DNA of 64,000 nucleotides from positions 62,001 through 126,000 of the forward strand of contig WION01000083.1 of NCBI GenBank assembly GCA_015039365.1, written 5' to 3'. Of the stretch, positions 1 through 11,900 are shown piece by piece. Under the pieces are notes generated by a model. The model was not told where the DNA came from and did not search any database. It was given only the letters and a program-made list of their open reading frames with translations. Origin of the DNA: Amanita rubescens. Lineage: Eukaryota; Basidiomycota; Agaricomycetes; Agaricales; Amanitaceae. A program made the translations under genes and the position numbers. Position 1 is the stretch's first letter, and each line of letters starts with the position of its first letter.

Positions 1-89
1 ACAAGTACAGGTGTGCATTGAGGTTGAAAAGAACTGACTAAAGAGCAACGACAAGACGCGCCAGGGGTCGAAAGAGGTTTGGTCATGGG

Positions 90-1211
90 TAGGGCTGCGG
101 GAAAAACCTCTGCGGCCTAATTCCCCGGTAACGTACCGGTTGGGACCAGAATCTAGAGTTTTTCCCCTGTAAATTACAGGTAAATTACGTTCACATGATC
201 ATACACGTGACCCAAAATCATCGCGTTTCCGAGAATTTTTTCCGCCGTGCGGCAATGGGGTATACATGCAAAGAACTAGATATTAGAATACCACTCAGAA
301 TCGAAATCAATGAGCGAATGAGTTCGCGCCTCGAGGGGAATTTCCGGGGATAACTCAGCCTCATCCTCGTCTCCGGGTTTGTCAGATTCCAATTATTTCC
401 AGCCTCGTCCTCGTTTAAATGGCAGGCTCACTAGTTCATCAGGCCAGCTCGACGCCGAATGGTCCAAGCGGCTACAGGTGAAGGCAAAGCTTCTCGTCCC
501 ACAACTCCCGTTTCTTCTGCCCGAGCCTGCCCCCAACTTGAATCTGGACGAACGAGGAAGTGGTGGTGAAAGCCCAAATTCGGACTCATCATACGTGCAG
601 CAGCGCCAGCCTCATCGCTCAGCGCATCGAATACGCCATCGCTCAACGGCAATCGCCAATAGCGCTCCTCCACCTCCCTCAATGTGGGTAACACCTCCAA
701 TGCCAATTTCCTGACGAGGATAGCCTAGAGGGATTACCGGCACCTTTCTTCTGATGCTTCTACATGACTTGATTGTGCATTTGTGAAGTGTTCAGAGCTA
801 TTCTCCTGGACCTCGTTACAGGGAGTGTCAAGAACGGGTCCAGGATGCTGGGGGGAGGATTCGAAGCAAGAGATGGAACTCTCAGGGTCCTGGATTGCAG
901 AATTGGAGTGGCTCCGGGTTGCGCGAAATGGACCATTCTTCGGAGTTGAATACTTTACCAGCCAAAACCTAATAAACACTCCGTTAGTGCCTTTTGAAGA
1001 TGACGACTCGACAAGATGATGCGGGACGACTTCAGTTTCATCCATGACCATATATAGCTATTTATACCATATATGGTAATCACGTGATATGGTAAATTAC
1101 TTGGCCCAAATTTTTCCGGCGATGTGGGAGGTAAGTTACCAGTACGGTACCGGTAACGAACCAGGGAAAAACTGGTCCGGGGAAAAACATCCCCTTTTTC
1201 CCGCAACCCTA
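90..1211. mobile_element. non-autonomous hAT-type DNA transposon
   Basis: The two ends are inverted copies: TAGGGCTGCGGGAAAAA at the left, and TAGGGTTGCGGGAAAAA when the right end is reverse-complemented (one mismatch). The element is flanked by a perfect 8-bp direct repeat, GTCATGGG, at 82-89 and 1212-1219. An 8-bp target duplication and TAGGG-type termini are the hallmark of the hAT superfamily. Subterminal segments also mirror each other, for example the GGTAACGTACCGG-like blocks near 130 and 1150. No open frame inside resembles a hAT transposase, so it would have to be mobilised in trans. Short frames inside it, such as 379-714, show no family resemblance and are not called as genes. Confidence 0.8.
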
Positions 1212-1219
1212 GTCATGGG

Positions 1220-1822
1220 TACGCGTTATTTGCAGTTGTTGTCATCATTGGACGATGATCGATGATCACATGACGGGCTACTCCTCGTTCAACACCTTCT
1301 CAGCTTTTTTTTAGCTGATCCACCCGTGATCCACTTTTCTGGCGAGTCTGGGTTTGCAGAGGAGGGTACAGGAACGCAACGCCGATTAGGGAACTGAAAG
1401 GTACTGGTGATTGGTGATGGGGGCCGTTTTATGGATCATGGCGAATGTCATGTTTCCAGACGCTCAGCAAGATGACCCAGAGGTGTTCAGGTTCAATTGG
1501 TTCAGCGGCCGGGTTCATGGGTATGTGGACTAGTGCAAAGTTAATGCTTGAGCACTCAGGGAGATCCGATTGGGCCGAGTAGTGTATAGTTACGCAATAT
1601 CTATATGCATGTATGCGACAGCTTTTTCCTTGAAGCCATAGAGGTTGCGTCAGTTGTGTGAGAGGGAGAGTGACCGTTACCATACACTTTGACGAAAGCG
1701 CCGATCAAACTCACTCTCTCACGATTATTCTACAGGGTAAACTTTTCGCGTCCAGCTCATCCCTACGTTTATGCTCAGTCAGGGGTCACAATCGTGCCGC
1801 GTTTTCAATCCCACTGATCGAT
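1220..1822. other. intergenic, no feature seen
   Basis: Between the hAT element and the F-box gene I see no gene, repeat or RNA. The 5' part of the F-box reading frame is open back to 1658 but without an ATG, so it may be leader sequence. Confidence 0.4.
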
Positions 1823-2890
1823 ATGCACTATCGGTGCATCGACGACTCTATCGCCGACATATCAGAAGAAGACGCACTCATGCATCAAACCGTCATAGCT
1901 GAAGAACAATATGTCTCCGCGCGCAAAGAAGAAAATCAACACAGGACGACAGCTTTCCCAGCGCTGCCGTCTCACTACATCGAGTTTCCGGAAGGTGTCT
2001 TGCGAATCATCTTCAACCTCTTCTGCCAGTTAATGCGCGATTCCAACTTTCGGATCCTCGTATCTCCTGTTCTGACTTTGTCACATGTATGCTCCGCATG
2101 GCGGCGCATCATATTGGACATGCCTCAGATGTGGGCCCAGATTCCGTTCTTCGTACGGCTGCATAGTACCGAAGACTCATGCCCTCGCAATGATTACTGC
2201 ATGAACTACCAGAAATTACGTTTAATCCGCCTATGGCTAACCCGCGGCGGCTCCCATCCTAGGAGAGAACTGATAGTCGACCACCGCAATATCCATGGAC
2301 GTTCCTCTGACGTGGTGGAGCAGCTAGTTGCACCTTTCCCGTTTACGAGACTAATCCTTGGGCTCGAATTCGACGACATAATTACCATAACAAAAATCCC
2401 ACCCGAGCACATGCTACACTTGCAATCTCCCTCCATTGGATATCGCAGAAAGCGCCCAACTCTCTATGGAACCCGCATAACTATTCCTGCTGGCACTTTG
2501 CGCCTCCCAGAGAAACTTCCAAACCTCGAAATTCTTTCCCTCTGCGACTGCTTCGCAGAGGATCTTGGAAAAGTCGTCACGGCCGTGCCTTGGCATAATT
2601 TGACGCAACCCCGTCTTCAATTCGACATACCTTCTACGACGTGCCTTAACGTAATCTTACGCCAAGGAACGTCTCTTTTCTCTTGCCATCTAAAGCCTAC
2701 TTCCGATATTGCGTTTTCTAGGCTTCCGGATACTGAGCCCCTGCTTGTCCTTTCAAATATGTGCACATTAGCGTTGCATTGTAGCAGCCAAGCAGACGTT
2801 GCAATATTCAATCGTTTAGTGTTGACCCCAAAGGCACTTGTTCGGCATATCAAGACGTATGCTTATTATGAGCCTGACGTATCTTTATGA
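1823..2890 (+). CDS. F-box-like protein
   Basis: The first in-frame ATG is at 1823, giving about 355 aa; the frame is open further upstream but lacks an ATG. Residues about 50-110 match the agaricomycete F-box pattern: LPSHYIEFPEGVLRIIF, then LSHVCSAWRRIILDMPQMW. F-box proteins are substrate receptors of SCF ubiquitin ligases, the F-box helix bundle binding Skp1. The rest has leucine-rich segments (LEILSLCDCF and similar) like the divergent LRR-like part of this family. The protein is short for the family (often about 450-600 aa). A further open frame at about 3180-3391 (ending ALLEGLQIALKAPA) may be its detached C-terminus, which would make this a truncated member. The start is uncertain. 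Confidence 0.65.
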   Translation: MHYRCIDDSIADISEEDALMHQTVIAEEQYVSARKEENQHRTTAFPALPSHYIEFPEGVLRIIFNLFCQLMRDSNFRILVSPVLTLSHVCSAWRRIILDMPQMWAQIPFFVRLHSTEDSCPRNDYCMNYQKLRLIRLWLTRGGSHPRRELIVDHRNIHGRSSDVVEQLVAPFPFTRLILGLEFDDIITITKIPPEHMLHLQSPSIGYRRKRPTLYGTRITIPAGTLRLPEKLPNLEILSLCDCFAEDLGKVVTAVPWHNLTQPRLQFDIPSTTCLNVILRQGTSLFSCHLKPTSDIAFSRLPDTEPLLVLSNMCTLALHCSSQADVAIFNRLVLTPKALVRHIKTYAYYEPDVSL

Positions 2891-3522
2891 TTTTGTAAAG
2901 TAGTATGTCCATTATCCAATTATCCCCATTTCATTTCAGCGAAAGGTGATTGTAACGACAACGGTACACAAAATGGATCAGAATCTTGACCAGAGAAGAA
3001 TGGTGTAACTCAAGTAGACTGGCAGCTTGTTGCTCAACAATCTCTTCCTCGTTCCTTCGCTGGCAGCTCTAAGAGTCTAGGCGCTCCTTGCGCTAGAGAC
3101 CTTCAAGAGGCTTTCTCATTCATGGCAACGAAATGCCACATGTATTTTACGACGGGCTCTCGCCCCGGCCTTCTTAAACATCCACGGGAACCTTTCGCGT
3201 CGTATGTCTCGAGACCTTCAATGTCCATCGGAACACATCGCTGCACGATTTCTTCTTGTGCGAGTAACCACACTGGTCTACTATGAGGTTTCTAAACGAT
3301 TTGGCATTGAAAGAATGTACGACAGTGAAGAAAATAGGGCGTTGTTAGAAGGCCTCCAGATCGCCTTGAAAGCACCTGCGTAGCGTTGCTACTGCCCGAG
3401 GCCGTGTGTCTGCAGCAGCAGGGACCAAATCAGATGGAGCGGAGTAGGCGGCAGGCAGACATGAACGAAGCTGGTGGCTGGATTACGTTTGACGACATAC
3501 CATGGGCCTGAAGTACGCGTCA
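2891..3522. other. intergenic with a possible F-box 3' relic
   Basis: There is no complete gene. On the plus strand about 69 codons ending at the stop near 3391 are open and could be remains of the preceding F-box gene, but no motif confirms this. The stretch 3411-3474 is a repeat shared with 15066-15129 and is listed separately. Confidence 0.35.
3411..3474. repeat. fragment shared with 15066-15129
   Basis: About 64 bp starting TGCAGCAGCAGG and ending GAAGCTGG recur at 15066-15129 with roughly 90% identity in the same orientation. On the minus strand both copies keep a similar reading (RSCLPAAYSAPSDLVPAAAD here, RSCRPAAYSIPSGLAPAAAD there). The copy lies just past the broken 3' end of the Lon pseudogene, so the two loci have exchanged sequence. 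Confidence 0.7.
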
Positions 3523-4094
3523 CTAGCGGCTGGCTAGTTTGGCGATTTCTTCGTCGAATACTTTGCGAACGGCTTCTAGGATTTTGAGTGCTGCAGCGCG
3601 TTCTTTGAATTTTTCGATTATTTTGTCTTTTCCGTCGCTCTCCGTGCCGAATTCTTTCTTGATCAGTTGCTCCATGAGGTGATACTGGCGTTGTCTCTTT
3701 GTGATCTTGCTCTCAACGTCCCTACTGAGCTTGCTCTGCATCTAAGCGTTGATAAAAAGAAGAGATTTTCGGAGACGATCGTCAACTATGAGGGATTCAA
3801 GTACATCCTGTAGCTCCCGGACTTCGCCTGTAGAGAGTGCTGCGGCGAAATCGACCAGCTTGTCGGGCTCGTCGAAAACGTTTGGCGTGACCTGATTGAT
3901 GGAAAAGTTGGTAATCTGGTCACGGAATAACGGGTTCAATTGGGCGATATCCTTGAAAACCGACATAATTTCTGACATGAAGGCACGAATGTATTGGTCA
4001 TCTTTGTTGTGCGGTTGAGTGACTAGATTCTCGACACTGACGACGGAGACGGTATGATTGTGAATGGGACCTGCGTGTGCGTGAGTAAGATGAT
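3523..4094 (-). pseudogene. Lon protease-like pseudogene, downstream part
   Basis: This is the second half of a minus-strand gene interrupted by the copia element. It reads SVENLVTQPHNKDDQYIRAF, then FKDIAQLNPLFRDQITNFSI, then a Q-to-stop TAG at 3742-3744, then [20 protein letters not shown] and [19 protein letters not shown]. This is the N-terminal and coiled-coil part of the mitochondrial Lon (Pim1-type) ATP-dependent protease. Two small in-frame deletions are visible against the family (around LLFINA and EQLIKK). The frame ends at a stop at 3523, before the AAA+ ATPase and Ser-Lys protease domains, which are absent from the window. It cannot encode a working protease; the active Lon gene must lie elsewhere. 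Confidence 0.85.
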
Positions 4095-4498
4095 TGACGA
4101 AGTTATCTTATCTAATCTAAGATAACAAGGAGATCTTATCTTATCTGCTTACTAAGCAGATTAGGATATATATAGATAGAACCTTGTAGAAGGTTCTAGT
4201 ACGCTTGCGTCATCCTTACTGCGGATGGCGCCATATGACACCATAGCTGCGCATGACATCAGCGCAGCTCCATATTTCCATATATGAGTATGACATATGT
4301 AGTTACATATATTTACCTATGTTGTTACCTATTAGGACACAGACAGTATATAAACCTGCCATGTACCGTAGAATAGGAACAAGTTCTCTTAACCTCATAC
4401 CACCATCTTCTCAGCTGAGTGGTCAGCTACTGTACACATCGGGTAAGCTATCGCTTTAACTCCTCGACACTGCGCTACTGGGCGTTTCCCTTTCGTCA
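4095..4498 (+). repeat. copia-1 5' LTR
   Basis: The LTR is 404 bp, TGACGAAG...CTTTCGTCA. A TATATAA box at 4347-4353 is the likely promoter of the genomic RNA, placing the start about 25-35 bp downstream. It shares its first 20 or so bases and its last part (CTGCGCTNCTGGGCG) with the LTR of copia-2. Confidence 0.95.
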
Positions 4499-5333
4499 GG
4501 TTATGGGCCCCGACATGGTATTGCTTGTCGACGCTATCGCCAACGACGTACGCGATGTGTGAACACAGGTATAGTATCGTGCGGGTCTGTGTACTTGTAG
4601 CACCGTTGATTACAGCTAACACCTTGCACCTGTTATAAGAGCTAATGACATGCGCCCGGACCCTAGGGCTAAGGGGGATCTCCTAGACACCCAGGGATAA
4701 GGGTACCGCCTACGTTTCTCAGGGCTGGCATGGCAACCCTGACCCCCACGGAGTTTTACTTGCCCTCCGTGACGTGATTGGGGTATTAATGCACGATATA
4801 ACATCATAAGCCCATTGGAGGCTTTATAATACAATATGGCTCGTACATAGCTATTCTAGTATAAAGGACGTGCTGACATCCCATTTGGGGTGGTACACGC
4901 AGTCTATTGAGGATGCGCCCTTAGGGACTCCTCTAGTCGGAATGTTCTATAGGAACATTCTAAGTTTAGGCTCTGTGGTGATCCCACAATCCTATCTAGA
5001 TAGCTTCATATTGTTTACCGGTCGTGCTTACATAGCTGTCTGGGGGGTTTATGGACCAGAAGCTATTTCTATTCCTGGAACAAACTGTTCTCCCCCGTTC
5101 AAGGGGATCCAGGGGAGAAATGCCGTTTTGCGCGCTCCCAGTTCCAGGACCATATGCATGTCATCTCTTACAGGTAGCACATTCACACACACGGGTACAC
5201 GTCCAAGGTGGTAGCGTCCAGGCATGTCCATGCTTGGAAGCAGCTCATAAGCTGCACGAATGGGTTGTTGTCGTTTTCGTAATGACACCTCATTAATTGT
5301 TCCAATTTTAGATATAAATCTTCGCTCCAGCCT
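4499..5333 (+). promoter_or_regulatory. copia-1 primer-binding site and leader
   Basis: Directly after the LTR, GGTTATGGGCCCC (4499-4511) is the reverse complement of GGGGCCCATAACC. That matches the anticodon stem-loop of eukaryotic initiator tRNA-Met rather than a tRNA 3' end, the arrangement used for half-tRNA priming by Drosophila copia. The rest of the leader is non-coding with several short upstream ATGs. Blocks at about 4640-4780 and 4860-4910 are strongly conserved in the leader of copia-2 (about 35870-36140), which suggests dimerisation or packaging signals. Confidence 0.75.
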
Positions 5334-5897
5334 ATGAGCCGTCGAGCTAGAAGATATAATAGATTAGCAGAAGACCTAAATAGGTTAAACCACCTATTCC
5401 CAAGTTCATCATCCGATAGTGAACTTGAATCGCTAACTGCAAACTTTGCAAGCAGTTCAGCTCGAATTACTACTCGGCCAGTTAACCGAATAGTACCTAC
5501 ATACCCATCTGCTTCATCATCCGAGGACGAATTAGATCGTGATCCAAACGATTATTACGTCCCTAGAGCAGATACTCCTCTTCCTGTATATTTACCAGGA
5601 ACAGCTCGTCATTCAGCAGGTGTCCATACCTCGCTGATAAATCGTCAGTACAGACTTGAAACTGACACCTTTCGATCCGGTTTTACGTTAACCGACGAAA
5701 TCCAGTTCCGAAGATCTTTAATCGAAGATCGAGGACCTGATTATAGCGAGGTAGAACCGTTCTCGCAACACAGTTCAAGTTCGTTCAGCTCATTAGCTGA
5801 ACCAAACCAAATCATCATCCAACAAAGGTTCCGAAGAACCTTTTTACAACTCTTTCTTGCCGCCTTCCTCGCATCACTCTCAATCTTTGTCATCTAA
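5334..5897 (+). CDS. extra retrotransposon ORF with C-terminal hydrophobic segment (ORF0)
   Basis: This is a 187-aa frame upstream of gag, starting ATG at 5334 and stopping TAA at 5895-5897; gag starts six bases later at 5904. The N-terminus is basic (MSRRARRYNRLAEDLNR). The middle is Ser/Asp/Glu-rich with SSSDSELESL and SSSEDELDRD patches, and the last 20 or so residues are hydrophobic (FLQLFLAAFLASLSIFVI), consistent with a tail anchor. I recognise no domain. Ty1/copia elements do not normally carry a gene here; env-like genes, where present, follow pol. The short stop-to-start distance suggests reinitiation onto gag. Copia-2 has no counterpart. The frame is clearly open; the function is unknown. 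Confidence 0.7.
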   Translation: MSRRARRYNRLAEDLNRLNHLFPSSSSDSELESLTANFASSSARITTRPVNRIVPTYPSASSSEDELDRDPNDYYVPRADTPLPVYLPGTARHSAGVHTSLINRQYRLETDTFRSGFTLTDEIQFRRSLIEDRGPDYSEVEPFSQHSSSSFSSLAEPNQIIIQQRFRRTFLQLFLAAFLASLSIFVI

Positions 5898-5903
5898 AGA
5901 AAG

Positions 5904-8900
5904 ATGTCCGAAGATTCAGCATCACTCTCCACTGTCCCCTTACTTAAGGGAGACAATTACCGCTTGTGGGCTCGCAAAATGACGGCCTACTTACAAGTAA
6001 AAGGAATCTACAAATACATGAGAGATTCCTTCATCCAACCTCTAGATCTAAACGCCACCGAGCAGGCAACGCTCGAGGCTCATGACTTCGACGCTGTATT
6101 GCCTGCAGTAGAAGGTGAAGCTCCACTGCTGGCCCCAATACCAGCAAATATCCAAGCTTTATTAGATCAGAGAGACACATATTTAGAGTGGCTCTCTGAT
6201 AACGAGAAAGCCCTGGGTTCAATTATGCTCCGTTTGAGCGATTCTATCGCGGAGATATATGACACAGGTGCTCATCTCAATGCAAGGGTCCTTTGGGTCG
6301 CCTTGCGACAAAGATATGGGGATACCGGCCGAACCGGTACTTTCAACGAATTCCAGGCTGCCCTGGATTGGAAGCTTGATGAAAGAAGGGACCCTGAACA
6401 GTCCCTTAATGAAATAATCGCCAAATTTGAGCGATTAAGTGGACAGGGTTTCTCGCTACCCGAAGAACAAAAAGCGATGATAATTGTCCGCGGTGTACCG
6501 CATCGTTGGGACAATTTTGTAGGAGCCGTTTTGGCAACTGCACCAGCGGCTGGTCTAACAGTCCAGCACGTTGCAATTCAGATCAGGGAAGAATGGAGAA
6601 GGCGACACTCGGCTGTCGCACATACGACCGCACAGATGGCGCGGGGTGACCTGCAACAAAGAATTGGTGGACAGGCACCCTGGCAAGGTCATGGGCGAGG
6701 ACGTGGACGAGGCCGCGGAGGATTCCGAGGCCGTGGACGTGGTCGTGGTGGTTTTCAACCATACACACCACAAAACCAGCAACCAGTAGTGGGAGCTGGT
6801 AATGCTCCGAGGTTACCGGAGCAACAGCAGCAGTGGCAGGGTCAAATGACCAATCAAACACGTGGCCGTAACTGGCAACGTAATAGGCAACTTCGCCAAA
6901 CTGCGAAGGCCAACCGAGCGGCAGCACGAGCTGACGCTCATCAAGTAACCTCTGGCATGACCTATACTGGGCAAAACCAAACTCAGTATACTGCTGCACC
7001 GGCCATACTTGGCCACCATTCCATTGTACCATTTGTACAAGGATCGTCCACTGGGAGGATAGAAGAAGTTACTCCCATGCAAGAAGAACCCCTTATAGAA
7101 GGGGCATATGATGATCAGCCGAACGATAACTTCACGGCTTTTGACGATTATGATATGAAGAATTATGATGATTCTGCATATGATGATTACTATAATGACG
7201 AGTGGGTAAAATCTTATTTTAGTGCGGACTGGGCTAACTCTTATTCAGTGGACGTATGTAAAACAATCGCAGATTCTGTAATTGTATATAACATGGAATG
7301 TAATAAAGATTCATGTAAATCTAAAAACGTCCCTATAAGAGTTAGCCCCATAAGTCCAAACTATAAACATAAGGTTCATGTCGCCTATCCAATACATACA
7401 ACGGGAAATCAACATCAGCATATAATATGTGCTGGTAGAACGGACAATTGCAAATGTCCTTCCTGTTGTACAGAACGGACTGGAGAAACACTATGGATGT
7501 GTGACTCTGGTGCATCTGAACATTTTACCTTTAATCTGAACGATTTTTCAGATTATAAACCTTTTGATAAAGTAAAACTGGTAAAAACAGCAGATGGCAC
7601 ATCCGACCTAATTGGACAAGGCACTGTTATTTTTATTCATAAATTATCTAATGGAACAAGCCACCTTGTGAAACTGTACCCCGTGTTATACATGCCACGT
7701 CTTAACATACGACTTGTTTCGAATGGCATGTTGTGTAAGCAAGGGTTACTAGCGTCACAAGACGATCAACGGATCACCTTTTCCTATAAAGATGGTAAAA
7801 AGGAAATATATCTTGAAGCAAGTTATCGCAATCAAGATACATTAACTTTATGCACAGGACGTATCATTCATAAAAACGTCCACAAAGTGCCACCATTCTT
7901 TGAAAGAGAATCTGTCAATACATATACACACGTTGATAAGGCTCCACCTGTTGAAACTTATACAGTAAATGAAAGTGTATCAACGTACGATATATGGCAT
8001 AAACGTCTAGGTCACCCTAGTAAAGACGTGTTCCAACATCTGAAGGGACACGTAAAAGGGTTTGAAAAAGGCGATCTTCCCAAACCATCCCCAAATCTTC
8101 GATGTGAAGGATGCTTAAAAGGAAAAATGAAGGCAAAAACTTATAAAGAATCCAAAAAGCGGGCAACACGTCCGCTTGAAATGATCCACATGGACTTAAA
8201 AGAGTTTCCAACTCAGTCTTATCACAAATACAAGTATATACTTGTTGTGGTCGATGATTATTCATCGTATGTATGGATCGGATTTCTTAAAAACAAGTCA
8301 GATACAACTGAAGTGTTCCAGCGATGGTTCATGAAAGTTTCTGCACTTAATAAACGAATACTCTACCTCCGTTCCGATCGAGGGGGGGAATTCGTAAATA
8401 AAACCTTTAAAAATTTCCTTGACAAAAATGGCATTCAACACCAAACATCGGCACCTCATATACATCAGCAAAATGGACGAGCTGAACGGATGATTCAGAC
8501 TTTAAATAATAAGTCTGAAGCTATGCGGCTCGATGCATGTATACCGAGATCATGGTGGGAATTTTCAATCGAAACAGCTGTACACGTATACAATAGAACC
8601 CCAATTGTGCGTGGCAACTGGAAAACGCCTTGGGAACTTTTATATAGTTCCCTTCCTGACGTTCAATACTTTAAAGTATTTGGATGTGAAGCTTGGGTCT
8701 TTATCCCAGTTGAAAAACGTTCTGATAAACTATCTCCAAAATCAGAACTTATGACCTTTGTCGGGTATGAACTAGGATCAAAAGCATATAAATTTATGGA
8801 TTCCAATAATACGCTAGTCATATCCGCCCAAGCCACATTCTTTGAAGACAGATTTCCTCGTAAAGGAAAAAGTGATATTATTATAACTAAAGATCTTGCA

Positions 8901-11900
8901 CCAATCCTTCTCGATAATCGAGACACTAACAATGGTATTCCATCCCCTTCCCCTGTTAGGGGAAGACAACTTGGTCGCAGGCGCACACAATCTCCTCTAC
9001 CAGCTGACTCTGTAGAGGGAGGAGATCCTGAAAGCGACTCAAGCTCCAGCTCAGGTCACTCGGGCGATAAACCGGCATCAGTAAAACGAGAATCTTTATC
9101 ACCCCTATCAGATGGTCTTAAAACTCCGTCTTGGGGATTAAAATCTCGTAGTCCAACACCGGATGAAGCTGATAGACCGGATAGTCCTGATATCAGAAAA
9201 GGTTCCACCATGGATGATCTTAGAAGGAGATTCCAAGAAACCATGAGGAACATTGACGATGAACTAGAGGACCTTGATGCAGGAGAAAGAACTCGCCTGC
9301 TGGAACAGGACAGTGGACTTCGTGACAGGCACACGAATATAGAAATTCGTAAACGCAATGCGGATGAACTCCTAAAAAGATTCATTCCTGACAGAAGTCC
9401 ACCACGTACGAATACTAGAGAACAAGTCTTAGATATTAGAAAAAGACTTGCAGAAAGATTCGCACCAGATAGGAATCTTGAACGAATTAGTAAAGATCGT
9501 AAATCAATCTCTGAATTTAAAAAGGAGATTGATGAACAAATTCCGATACCAGATCTAACTTTTAATAAAGTTAGAGAGGAATTTGGCAAACGATCAACCG
9601 TTCAAAAGCCTATAAATCCAGCAGATTATATCCCTGAATCAATTAAACCATCATCTAAAGCCATGGGAAAACGTAGAGAAAGATCCAAATCTTTAGATAG
9701 ATCTCATAGACCTCGTAGTAGACAGAGGCTAAATGAACCCACTCCAGTGGTACCCCCACCGGCAGTAGTTCCCCGGAGATCTAATCGCGTTCCCAAGCCA
9801 ATTATACGTAAAGACAATGCGTATGGTGAAAAGAAAGCAGTTGAAATAGAAAAAGAAATTCTCAGACAAAGAGATCTGATTAAATTTCAGATTGACAATT
9901 ACGAGAATGACTTTGGTGGTCGTATCCCAAATAAGGATGCGGCTGCACGTTTCAACCCAACTGCTAAAACACCACCCTCAAGATCTATGGATATAGATCC
10001 AAAGGCGACGATGGCTAGGATGATCAAAGAGTGTGGAAATGACTTTATGCATTTCCTACTCGCGAATATGATACCGAGAGAAGAAATTCGAACGTATCAA
10101 TATAGGGATATATATAAGATCAAAGGTGAAAATATTGATCTATATAAGCAGTGGCGAACTGCAATGGAAGACGAGTTCAAATCTCTACAAAATAGAGATA
10201 TATGGGAATTAATGGAATTACCAAAAGGGCGTAACCCAATAAAGTGTCGTTGGGTTTATGATATTAAGTCGGATGGCCGTAAAAAGGCACGACTTGTCGC
10301 CAAAGGCTTTAGCCAACGCCCGGGATTGGATTATGATGAAACATTCTCGCCGGTAGCGAGATATGAAACCATTAGACTTCTTCTGGCAACAAGTGCTTTA
10401 GAAAATTGGGATATTGAAGCACTTGACGTTAAAACTGCTTTCCTCTATGGCGACTTAGACGAGGAAATATATATGCAACAACCAGAAGGTTTCATCATTA
10501 AAGGACAAGAATCTAAAGTATATAAACTTAAGAAAGCTATTTATGGCTTAAAACAAGCATCGTACGCTTGGAATAAACAAGCAGACAAATCCTTGAAGTC
10601 CCTAGGATTTAAACGATGCTTAGCCGATTCTGGCATATATGTCAGAACCACAGATAAAGATATTACCATATGCGTAATATATGTGGATGATATACTTTTC
10701 ATGGGAGACAAAACCGAAACAATTTCATATATCAAAAAGGAGTTTATGAAAATGTGGGAATGTCGTGACCTAGGAAAAGTCAAAGAATACTTGGGCATCA
10801 GAATCAATTACGACCGAGCGATTGGTACGCTTGTAATAGATCAAGCTGCCTATGCAAAGACAGTCGTCGAACGCTTTGGCTTGTTAAATTGCAAGCCGGT
10901 GTCAACTCCTTTACCTGCAGGATATGTACCTGCTAAAAACACCTCTGAAGCATCCTCCGAAGATAGATCCTATTATCAACAAATAATTGGATCGTTATTA
11001 TATCTCGCCTTAGGAACTAGGCCTGATATTGCTTATGCTGTCATTTTAATGTCACAATTTTCTGTTAATCCATCTTACGACCACATCCAAAGGGCGCTTT
11101 ATATAGTAAAATATATAGCACACACCCTTGACACACGAATCACCTATTCCAGAAATGGGAAAGGCTTCGTTGCCTATGCAGACGCAGATTGGGCGTCTGA
11201 CAGAGAGACTAGAGTCTCGGTTACAGGCTATGCCTTAACTTTGGCAGGGGGTGCAGTTTGTTGGGTTTCTCGAAAACAGAAAACAGTTGCGTTGTCATCA
11301 ACGGAAGCTGAATATATGGCAATGTCCGATGCCTCACGTCAAATAATGTGGGTGCTAAACCTATACCAAGAATTAGGTTTCCCCTTGGGCGGCATTGACC
11401 TTCTTTGCGACAATCAGGGTGCGATATTTCTGGCATCAAACCCTGCACAACAGCACAAGTCAAAACACATTTCCATTCGCTATCATTATATTAGGGAACG
11501 TGTTGAACAAAAAGAGATCAATCTCTATTACGTTCCCACCAATCAACAAATAGCGGACTTAATGACTAAGAACCTGAATAGAGAGAAAATTCAGTTCTTT
11601 ATAAATGAATTAGGAATCACCGTTAATGTTACTCCATATCCCACTATCAAAATGCATAGTGCAAGTCACTGGATACACCTTTCAGCTGAAGGGTTAAATG
11701 GAGTTGAAGCAACATTCATGTATACGAACAAGCGACAAAATTTCATTCGTGATATGCTTGATCCGAAAGTACCAAAGGATACGTTCATGAATAGAAAAGA
11801 AGATCTTCTACCGAAACCAGTTAGAGATCGTATTATGAAGATATACGAACCTATAAGACAGTCGAAGATCAAAAGATCCTTTAAACGAGAAGACATTAAT

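Noticed and set aside
379..714. 111-aa frame inside the first hAT element
   Set aside because: It starts at a non-ATG codon, shows no transposase similarity and overlaps other equally open frames.
5334..5897. ORF0 of copia-1 as an env-like gene
   Set aside because: Env-like genes follow pol and have a signal peptide and ectodomain; this frame has only a hydrophobic C-terminus and precedes gag.
9056..9589. 177-aa minus-strand frame within gag-pol
   Set aside because: It is the antisense shadow of the charged linker of the polyprotein, serine/leucine-rich without any motif.
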